Origin: Armatimonadota bacterium
Lineage (GTDB): Bacteria; Sysuimicrobiota; Sysuimicrobiia; Sysuimicrobiales; Humicultoraceae
Direction: 5' to 3'
DNA length: 64,000 nucleotides
Assembly: GCA_031459715.1 (NCBI GenBank)
Contig: JAVKIA010000003.1
Span: 1-64,000 of the forward strand
A program made the translations under genes and the position numbers. Numbering within the stretch: the stretch's first letter is position 1; each line of letters begins with the position of its first letter. Below, in pieces: positions 17,192 to 23,756 of this stretch. The notes under the pieces were generated by a model, which saw only the letters and a program-made list of their open reading frames with translations, did not search any database and was not told the DNA's origin.

Positions 17192-18421
17192 TCATGATTC
17201 TTTCCTGTGAACCTTCCGGCCATGCTCGGCCAAATCGTTCCACACTTCATGCCGAACGATCCGGCCGTCGCGGACCTCGAACCGGTCAATGAAGCGCACG
17301 CCCTTGAAGCGACGCCCGGCGGGATCCTCCCCGTGAAGAGTGCCCAGACAGTACACAATTGCAGTGCCGGCAGTGCCAGGCAACACATCCCAACGCCGGA
17401 TCCGCTTCCGTACCCAGCGGTACCGTTGGCGCATAGCATCGGCCATCTGGCGAAGCGAACTGCAGCGGATGTTCCCCGGGAAGACGATCTCCACCCTCGG
17501 GTCCAGGAAGGCCGATGCCTCGTTGAGACGGCGCTGGGCGCTGAGCTCGAGGAAGCGCGCCACCAGTGAGGCGGGCTCGTCAGCAGCGGCCATGTCCGGC
17601 TTCCCTGACTGCGTGGTCGTGCCGCCAGAGGCAGAAGGCGCTGCCCGAGGTGAAGTGTAGCCCAGACCGGCCGAGATCTTCGCCGCACCTCGCCGTACCA
17701 GGCCACTGAATCGCCGCAGGCGGGTCGGAGTCAACCGGTAGGTGGGACCGGAGATGGTCAAGCCCGCCACCACGCGTCGCGAGGCATCGCGCACCGGAGC
17801 GCTCACCGCAGAGGCCCCAGCGACGCGCTCGCCGACGCTGATAGCGTAACCGCGCCGGCGGATCTCGGCCAGGTCCGCCCGCAGACGTCCTGGGTCGGTG
17901 ACGGTTCGAGGGGTAAGAGGGGGAAGACCGGCGGCGATGACAGCCTCCATATCTGCAGGCTCCATCCAGGCCAGGAGCACCTTCCCCGACGCTCCTGCGT
18001 ACAGTGGCAGGGGACGTCCCAGCTCCACGAAGTGCCGGATCGCCTGGTCGCTCTCCACCTTCTCGATGCAGACCCGATGGTAGCCGCGAACGATGTTGAG
18101 GTCGACGGTCTCGCCGGTGGCACGGGCCAGCTCTTGCATGACCGGCAGCGCGACCCGCCGCACATCCAGGTCCCGCAAGTATGCGCTGCCCAGACGGAGC
18201 GCGGAAAGCCCCAGCCGGTATCGTCTCCTCTGGGAGTCCCTGGCAAGCAAATCGCGTCGGGCGAGGGCTTCCACAAAGCGGTACACGGTGGGTTTGGGCA
18301 GACCGAGATGGCGGCTCAGCTCGGTAATCCCCAAATCGCCACCCTGATCGGCGAACGCCAAGAGGACATCCAGGGCTCTCTCAACGGCCCTCGCGGTACC
18401 ACCGGCAGAGGCTACACTCAT
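17192..18421 (-). CDS. IclR-family regulator fused to a SnoaL/NTF2-like domain
   Basis: A 409-residue protein. Residues about 10-75 are the IclR winged helix (ITELSRHLGLPKPTVYRFVEAL). Residues 80-265 are the IclR effector domain (ETVDLNIVRG, GRPLPLYAGASGKVLLAW, RRGYAISVGERVAGASAVSAPVRD). After a Ser/Ala/Gly-rich linker, residues about 290-400 form a SnoaL-like polyketide-cyclase/NTF2 domain (VARFLELSAQRRLNEASAFLDP, FIDRFEVRDGRIVRHEVWND). Typical IclR proteins are about 250 residues, so this fusion is unusual. The start at 18421 leaves a palindromic site directly upstream; ATG 18451 is an alternative inside that site. It is the first gene of the operon and likely controls it, perhaps sensing a small ring compound. 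Confidence 0.85.
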   Translation of the reverse strand: MSVASAGGTARAVERALDVLLAFADQGGDLGITELSRHLGLPKPTVYRFVEALARRDLLARDSQRRRYRLGLSALRLGSAYLRDLDVRRVALPVMQELARATGETVDLNIVRGYHRVCIEKVESDQAIRHFVELGRPLPLYAGASGKVLLAWMEPADMEAVIAAGLPPLTPRTVTDPGRLRADLAEIRRRGYAISVGERVAGASAVSAPVRDASRRVVAGLTISGPTYRLTPTRLRRFSGLVRRGAAKISAGLGYTSPRAAPSASGGTTTQSGKPDMAAADEPASLVARFLELSAQRRLNEASAFLDPRVEIVFPGNIRCSSLRQMADAMRQRYRWVRKRIRRWDVLPGTAGTAIVYCLGTLHGEDPAGRRFKGVRFIDRFEVRDGRIVRHEVWNDLAEHGRKVHRKES

Positions 18422-18430
18422 CGCTCGGCC

Positions 18431-18451
18431 ATGTTTCACTATGTGAAACAT
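18431..18451. promoter_or_regulatory. Palindromic operator candidate for the IclR-SnoaL regulator
   Basis: A near-perfect inverted repeat with arms ATGTTTCAC and GTGAAACAT around the spacer TAT lies 9 nt before the regulator ATG. TGTTTCA/TGAAACA half-sites are typical of IclR-family operators such as KdgR boxes. Its position suggests autoregulation and control of the whole downstream operon. If translation begins at 18451 the site would overlap the first codons. Confidence 0.6.
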
Positions 18452-18506
18452 TGTTCTGCTCTCACTTCTTTTTCGCCTGCCCGCCGGGGATTCCTTCCTC
18501 CGTCGG

Positions 18507-19255
18507 AGGGGCTGCGTGGCTGTCAAGCCCGAGAACATGGAGGACCATATCTACCTGGTCAACGCCTGTCGCGCCTACGGCATCTGGTACGCCAGGGCTG
18601 GGTGGGGATGCTGGCCATCCCGCTAGGTGGCGGGGACGAAGGTGCAGCAGGTCACGGTGGGCTCTTGCACCAACGGCTCCTACACCGACCTGCAGGCGGT
18701 GGCCCGCATCGTCTGGGGGCGGCGAGTACACTCCGATGTCTTCTTCGTCCACCCCAACAGCCGCACGGCGCTGGAGCTGCTGGCGCGGGAGGGGTTGCTG
18801 GTCGACCTGATCGCCGCCGGCGTGAACGTCTCGGAAGCCACCTGCGGGGCCTGTGTGAGCTTCGACCACGTCCCCGGCCCGGGCACCAGGAGCGTGCGAG
18901 CCACCAACCGTAACTTCAAGGAGCGTAGCGGTCTGGCCGACGACGAGGTTTACCTCACCAGCGCGGAGTCGGCCGCCGCCGCACTGCAGGGGGAGCTTGT
19001 GGATCCGCGTGACCTGACCCGCGACCTGGGGATCGCCGCTCCGCCGCCGGACCTCTTCGACGCTTTCCCGCAGGACAACCCCCTGCTCGTCCCGCCGCTA
19101 CCCGAGGACGCCGCCCGGGGCCTGGCTGTGGGGCGCGGCCTCAACATGCAGCCGGCACCGGTGAAGACATCGTCCGCTTCCGCTCCAACATCCCCAGGCC
19201 GAGCGAGTTCGCTTTTCACCGGCTCGACCCCGACTTCCGCGCGCGCCCGCACCCG
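18507..19255 (+). pseudogene. Degraded aconitase (AcnA-type) remnant
   Basis: Pieces of an aconitase in the correct order occur in different frames. ENMEDHIYLVNACRAYGIWYAR matches the early 'KYGxYFSRPGNG' region. GMLAIPLGG is shifted by one frame. QVTVGSCTNGSYTDL opens a long stretch through SEATCGACVSF and VYLTSAESAAAALQGE. DIVRFRSNIPRPSEFAF is again in another frame. The beginning, large internal blocks and the final swivel motif are missing. At least three deletions or frameshifts make it non-functional. It lies between two oppositely oriented operons and abuts another truncated gene, so it marks an old rearrangement. Confidence 0.82.
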
Positions 19256-19701
19256 ACCGGCAGGAGCCCCTGGCTACGCCGGAAGGCTGGCCGGTGCCCG
19301 GAGGCGACTGGCTGGCCTGGGGCATCATCAATCTGCCGCGGGTGAAGTGGGGAGCACAACGCCGCTGCCGCTTCATCGACGACCGGGCCATGGTCATCGG
19401 TTGGGATGGAGGAGTCAGCCCCTGCTACGCCCTGATGCACTCCTACCCCTACTACATATACGGGCGGCGCAAGGAGGTGAGCCGCTACGTACTGGGCCGG
19501 GTGGGGGAGAGGACCCTGGCGGAGATCTGGACCTCCCAGGAGTGCGTCACCTTCCCCGCCCGGGTGAGGGACTTTCGCTTCCCCTCGTGCGTGGACTGCG
19601 GCATGGCCTGCAGCTTCGCCGCAAGCAATGAGGACTGCCGCGGCAACGCTCCCTCGTGTGCCGACTGCCTGTGGGCCCAGGACATCGTGCGCTGCCCGTA
19701 G
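19256..19701 (+). pseudogene. 5'-truncated tungsten-cofactor oxidoreductase radical SAM maturase (SPASM end only)
   Basis: About 140 codons remain. They encode LPRVKWG, IGWDGGVSPCYALMHSYPYY, a Cys-rich tail CVDCGMACSFAAS and the very characteristic NEDCRGNAPSCADCLWAQD followed by IVRCP. This is the C-terminal auxiliary-cluster region of radical SAM maturases found beside AOR-family enzymes. The radical SAM core (CxxxCxxC) is absent. The frame runs directly out of the aconitase remnant, with no ribosome binding site at the only internal ATG (19294). The adjacent AOR operon is intact and points toward it, so this was probably its maturase. A second copy elsewhere would be required if the modification is essential. 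Confidence 0.8.
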
Positions 19702-19791
19702 GAGCGCTGCCCGTACGAATGGAAACTGGTCACGCAAGCACGCGCTGCCTGAGGCGAAGCAGGCGTGCTCCGCAGGAGCCGAGAACTGCGG

Positions 19792-21750
19792 TCAGGCCCG
19801 GCGCACCGGTTCCAGAGGCGTGATCCTGCCGGTCTCGGTGGTGTCGTAGCCCCCCAGGCGCCTGACCTCCTCCTGAAACTCTGCTGAGTTCAGGACGGCC
19901 AGGGCCTCCTGAACAAGTGGGGCCTCCAGGTGCTCGCGGGGGATGACCAGGTCGTAGCGCTCCCTGGCCACCGGAATGAAGTCGAGCCCCAGGGCCCGCG
20001 CGGCGGCGTAGATCCCCAGACCCGCGTCGGCCGTGCCGCTGGCCACGGCTGCGGCCACGGCCATGTGGGTGTAGGCCTCCCGCTCGTAGCCGCGAATCTG
20101 TGTGGGGTCGATGCCCGCTCGCTTGCAGGTGAATTCAAGCAGCAGGCGCGTCCCTGCCCCCCGCTGCCGGTTGATGAAGACGACGTCCTCCCGGACCAGG
20201 TCCTCCAGCCCTGCGATCGCCCTGGGATTGCCCGGCCGGACTATCAGCCCCTGGTCCCGGTGGGCCAGCGTGACCAGGACCACCTCCTCCCCCGGAAGGT
20301 AGCGGCGCACGTAGGGTACGTTGTACTCGCCCGTCTCTTCGTCCAACAGGTGGATGCCGGACATGTGGGCCTCCCGCCGGCGCAGGGCGCCCAGGCCGCC
20401 CAGGCTGCCCACATGCGCGGAGGAGAGGCTGACTCCCGGGTCGCGCCGCCGCAGGAAGTCTGCCAGCAGATCCAGGGCCACGTCGTGGCTGCCTACCACG
20501 ACCAGCGTCCTGGCGATCTCCTCCCGCGCCCGCAACAGCTCCACCTCCACCTCCCGGCCGGCGGCCACGCCCTCGCTGGAACGGGGAATCGTCAGCAGGC
20601 CGTCGGCCCGAACCATGGTGGAGATGAGGCCGGCACCCCGCCCCAGCGGGCTGGCCACCAGCCGCCCTCCCACCTCGCCCAGCTTGACGCGGACGAACTC
20701 GTCAAGCCCCATCACCGAGGTGATCGTCCGCGTGGTCACCGCCCGCACCACCTCGCGGCGCGGCACCGGCAGCCCCTGCAGCATAAAGACCATGGGCTTG
20801 ACGAACAGGTCGAAGGTGAGCATGGAGGTGACGGGGTAGCCGGGGATCCCTACCACTGGCGTCTTCCCCACAATCCCCAGGATGGTGGGCCGGCCCGGTT
20901 TGATGGCAACTCCGTGGAGGATGACCTCCCCCACCCGGCGCAGCGCGTCGACGGCAAAGTCCCTGGTGCCCGCGGAGGCCCCGGCGTTCACCACGACCAG
21001 ATCATGGTCACGTCCGCGCAGGAGCGCATCGGCCAGGGCAACCGGGTCGTCACACACGGGGGCGTGCCGGTCCGTCAGCGCACCCCACTCCTGCGCCATG
21101 GCGGCCAGCACATGCGAGTTAAACTCGATGATCGCGCCGGGAGCCGGCGGGCGGCCTGGCTCCATCAGCTCGTCGCCGGTGGGGATGATCAGAAGCCGGG
21201 GCCGCCGCCGCACCGGCACCTCCCTCACGCCGGCAGCCAGCAGCGCTCCCAGGTCAGGGGGCCGGATGCGGTGGTTGGTGGGCAGGAGCAGCTCCGTGAC
21301 CACGATGTCCTCACCCACCGGCCGGACGTGCTGCCAGGGGACGGCCGGTCCGATCAGCTCCACCTCACCGGTCGGGGATTCGTGGATGTCCTCCACCATG
21401 ACCACGGCGTCAAACCCCGATGGCAGGGGATCACCGGTGTTCACGGGGCGGAACCGGCCGGGGCCAAGCCGCACCGGTGAGGTCTCCGAGGCACCGAAGG
21501 TCTCCTCTGCCCGCACGGCGATCCCGTCCACCGCCGAGGCGTGGTAGTGCGGTGTCGATCCCGCGGCGTAGACGGGCGCTGCTGTGACCCGGTGCAGGCT
21601 CTCCGCCGCAGCCACGGCCTCGGCTTCCAGAGGCCCCAGCAGCCCTCGAGCCCGCAGGGCCTGCAGCCAGACCCGCCGGGCCTCCTCCAGAGGAACATCG
21701 CTCAGGTAGATCTGCCGCGCCCCCGCCGGCTCACTCTCTACCATGTCCAA
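19792..21750 (-). CDS. moeA: MoeA-type molybdopterin molybdenumtransferase fused to a periplasmic-binding-protein-like domain
   Basis: A 652-residue cytosolic protein for metal insertion into molybdopterin. Residues about 20-400 are MoeA: SAVDGIAVRAEETFG, NTGDPLPSGFDAVVMVED, IPTGDELMEPG, AGASAGTRDFAVDAL and KPGRPTILGIVGKTPVVGIPGYPV. Residues about 410-650 resemble a type 2 binding-protein domain (LVVVGSHDVALDLLADFL, FINRQRGAGTRLLLEF, GTADAGLGIYAAARALGLDF) thought to bind molybdate or tungstate. It is the last gene of the AOR operon and overlaps the preceding MoaD-MoeA gene by 13 nt. With a second MoeA next door, metal specialisation (Mo versus W) is likely. Confidence 0.9.
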   Translation of the reverse strand: MDMVESEPAGARQIYLSDVPLEEARRVWLQALRARGLLGPLEAEAVAAAESLHRVTAAPVYAAGSTPHYHASAVDGIAVRAEETFGASETSPVRLGPGRFRPVNTGDPLPSGFDAVVMVEDIHESPTGEVELIGPAVPWQHVRPVGEDIVVTELLLPTNHRIRPPDLGALLAAGVREVPVRRRPRLLIIPTGDELMEPGRPPAPGAIIEFNSHVLAAMAQEWGALTDRHAPVCDDPVALADALLRGRDHDLVVVNAGASAGTRDFAVDALRRVGEVILHGVAIKPGRPTILGIVGKTPVVGIPGYPVTSMLTFDLFVKPMVFMLQGLPVPRREVVRAVTTRTITSVMGLDEFVRVKLGEVGGRLVASPLGRGAGLISTMVRADGLLTIPRSSEGVAAGREVEVELLRAREEIARTLVVVGSHDVALDLLADFLRRRDPGVSLSSAHVGSLGGLGALRRREAHMSGIHLLDEETGEYNVPYVRRYLPGEEVVLVTLAHRDQGLIVRPGNPRAIAGLEDLVREDVVFINRQRGAGTRLLLEFTCKRAGIDPTQIRGYEREAYTHMAVAAAVASGTADAGLGIYAAARALGLDFIPVARERYDLVIPREHLEAPLVQEALAVLNSAEFQEEVRRLGGYDTTETGRITPLEPVRRA

Positions 21751-23210
21751 ACCTCCACCGGCTCTCCCACCTCCACGCCCTCACGCTCCAGGGGAACCCG
21801 CACCAGACCGTCGGCCTTCACCATGGTGGCGATGAGGCCGGACTTCCCCAGCAGCGGCACCGCCCAAAGCTCCCCGTTGCGTCGCTCCAGGAAGACACGC
21901 AGGTAGTCCTCCCTCCCGGGAGCGGAGGCGACGCGGCGGGCCAGGCGGGCCCGCAGCGGGACGGGAGGCGAGGCCTCCAGCCCCAACAGCCGCCAGATCA
22001 TCTCCCGCGCGAAAACGTAGAAGACGATCATCACCGTAGTGGGATGGCCGGGAAGGCCCACCACGGCCTTTCCGCCCGCCGCGCCCAGGATGGTGGGTTT
22101 GCCGGGCTTCATCGAGACCCCGTGGACAAGGACGCCGGGAGACCCTATAGCGTCAATCGCCCGCGCCACCAGGTCCCGCGGCCCCACCGAGCTGCCGCCG
22201 GAGATAAGGATCAGGTCGCTGCTCTCCGCCGCCCGACGCAGTGCGGCCAGCAGCGCGTCGTACACATCGGGAATCAGGCCGAAGAAGCGGGGAGTGCCTC
22301 CTTCCTGTCTCACCAGGGCAGAGAGGGTGTAGGTGTTGATGTCCCTGATCTGACCGGGACGGGGCTCGATCTGGGGCGGGACGATCTCGTCGCCGGTGGA
22401 GATGAGAGCGACGGCCGGAGGGACCGCCACCGGCACCTCTGTGGCGCCGATTCCCGCCAGCAGTCCCAGGTCCTGCGGGGCCAACCTCCGGCCCCGCCGC
22501 AGGGCCACCGCGCCGGCGGGAAAGTCCTCTCCGGGACGGATGAGATTTTCGCCCGGCCCCACGGCCCGCTTCACCTCAACCGTCCGCCTGTCCAGCTTCT
22601 CGGTGTGCTCCACCATGACCACGGCGTCTGCGCCCTCCGGCAGCATGCCGCCGGTGGGGATCCACGCCGCTTCCCCGGGCCCGACGCGCACCCGGGGAGC
22701 CTCGCCCATGCCCACCTCGCCCACCACGCTCAGGTAGGCGGGTAGCCCCTCGCCGGCGCCGAAGGTGTCGGCGGCCCGCACCGCGTACCCGTCCACGGTG
22801 GAGCGGAAGAACTCCGGCAGGTCCCGGGGCACCACCACGTCAGCGGCGAGAACCCTCCCCCAGGCTGCTTCCAGGGAGACGGTCTCCACGCGGGGAGGCG
22901 GGGGCAGCCAGGTGGAGAAAAAATGTTCTTTGGCTTCGCAGGGCGTCCGGATCTGGAAGAAGAGGACCTCGCCGCCACCGGCAATGGGCGGGAAGATCCC
23001 CACGTCGTCGCCCTCTTGTAGCCTCGCCGTATCGTCCACGACCAGGCCGTTGACGAAGGTCACCCGCACCGCCTGGCGGGGGATGCCCAGACGCTGCACC
23101 AGGTCGCCGACGGTTGCTCCTTCGTCCAGTTGCACGCTGATGGCCCCGGCTGCGGCCTGGGGGTGGTACTGCCGCAGGGTGGCGAAGAGCCGCACCGAAA
23201 CTGCAATCAC
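21738..23210 (-). CDS. MoaD-MoeA fusion for tungsten/molybdenum cofactor assembly
   Basis: A 490-residue protein. Residues 1-80 are a MoaD-like beta-grasp domain ending FPPIAGGG. Residues about 100-490 are MoeA (STVDGYAVRAADTFG, PTGGMLPEGADAVVMVEH, ISTGDEIVPP, SGGSSVGPRDLVARAI, KPGKPTILGAAGGKAVVGLPGHP). The glycines that MoaD must expose as a free C-terminus are buried at residues 78-80, with no stop. Either the domain is cleaved off or it has lost sulfur-carrier chemistry and serves as a docking module. It starts 1 nt after the MoaD-like gene at 23212-23487. Confidence 0.9.
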   Translation of the reverse strand: MIAVSVRLFATLRQYHPQAAAGAISVQLDEGATVGDLVQRLGIPRQAVRVTFVNGLVVDDTARLQEGDDVGIFPPIAGGGEVLFFQIRTPCEAKEHFFSTWLPPPPRVETVSLEAAWGRVLAADVVVPRDLPEFFRSTVDGYAVRAADTFGAGEGLPAYLSVVGEVGMGEAPRVRVGPGEAAWIPTGGMLPEGADAVVMVEHTEKLDRRTVEVKRAVGPGENLIRPGEDFPAGAVALRRGRRLAPQDLGLLAGIGATEVPVAVPPAVALISTGDEIVPPQIEPRPGQIRDINTYTLSALVRQEGGTPRFFGLIPDVYDALLAALRRAAESSDLILISGGSSVGPRDLVARAIDAIGSPGVLVHGVSMKPGKPTILGAAGGKAVVGLPGHPTTVMIVFYVFAREMIWRLLGLEASPPVPLRARLARRVASAPGREDYLRVFLERRNGELWAVPLLGKSGLIATMVKADGLVRVPLEREGVEVGEPVEVWTW

Positions 23211-23211
23211 C

Positions 23212-23487
23212 CTACTCCTCCACCCTGGGGAAGTACTGGCAGTAGAGCAGCGCCATGTCCCTGGGGAAGACCCCCAGCCGGTCTCCTGACCGCACCTTCC
23301 GCCGCAGCCCGGAATACTCTGCGTTGAGGAAGAGGTGGCTCACCTCCTCCGGCCCGATGCCCAGGGCGGCCAGGACGTCGGCAATGGTGGCCCCGTCATC
23401 AACAGGAACGTGCACAACCGCGTCCTCCCAGGCAGGCCGGGGGCCAACGCGCTCCTTGAGCCGGCCGTACAGGTGGACCTCGACCAT
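23212..23487 (-). CDS. MoaD/ThiS-like protein lacking GlyGly, copy 1
   Basis: A 91-residue beta-grasp protein: VEVHLYGRLKERVG, DGATIADVLAALGI, HLFLNAEYSGLRRKVRSGDRLGVFPRDMALLYC, with a short YFPRVEE tail (quoted in pieces). Where MoaD has FPPVAGG this protein has FPRDMAL and then Leu-Tyr-Cys, so the thiocarboxylate-forming glycines are missing. Its ATG overlaps the stop of copy 2 (TGATG). The two copies share the FPRDMAxLYC end, so the end is conserved rather than decayed. It is cotranscribed with AOR and two MoeA-type genes, so a role in AOR maturation is inferred. Confidence 0.78.
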   Translation of the reverse strand: MVEVHLYGRLKERVGPRPAWEDAVVHVPVDDGATIADVLAALGIGPEEVSHLFLNAEYSGLRRKVRSGDRLGVFPRDMALLYCQYFPRVEE

Positions 23488-23756
23488 CAGCAGTAGAGCA
23501 TAGCCATGTCCCTGGGGAAGACACCGACGCGGTCGCCGCCCCTCACCACGAGTTTCCGGGCCTCCGGGGAATACCGGCCGTTGACGAAGATGTTGCTCAC
23601 CTCGGCGTCGGGGTCGATCCCCAGGCGGCGCAGCACCTGCTCGACCGTCGTTTCCTCTTCCACCGGCACCCGGGCTATCGACTCCGTCGTGACCCTCGGG
23701 TCCTCGGCGAAGCGGCGCAGCCGGCCGTAGAGCCTGACTTCCACCAGAGACGACAT
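23487..23756 (-). CDS. MoaD/ThiS-like protein lacking GlyGly, copy 2, ending in Leu-Tyr-Cys
   Basis: An 89-residue beta-grasp protein (VEVRLYGRLRRFAED, ETTVEQVLRRLGID, SNIFVNGRYSPEARKLVV, GDRVGVFPRDMAMLYC). The chain terminates exactly at the cysteine, so a free C-terminal Cys replaces the usual GlyGly. It begins immediately after the AOR stop and overlaps copy 1. Tandem duplication followed by divergence is likely. A sulfur- or metal-handling role for the terminal Cys is conceivable but unproven. Confidence 0.78.
   Translation of the reverse strand: MSSLVEVRLYGRLRRFAEDPRVTTESIARVPVEEETTVEQVLRRLGIDPDAEVSNIFVNGRYSPEARKLVVRGGDRVGVFPRDMAMLYC

Noticed and set aside
14701-17292. 863-codon open frame antisense to the molybdopterin catalytic subunit
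   Set aside because: The sense frame has intact Fe-S and cofactor motifs; the antisense product shows no recognisable fold and spans into the regulator gene.
17140-17706. N-terminal extension of the molybdoenzyme catalytic subunit by 189 codons
   Set aside because: The extension lies antisense-free but within the coding sequence of the IclR-SnoaL gene in another frame, has no signal or domain, and the internal ATG at 17139 has a strong ribosome binding site.
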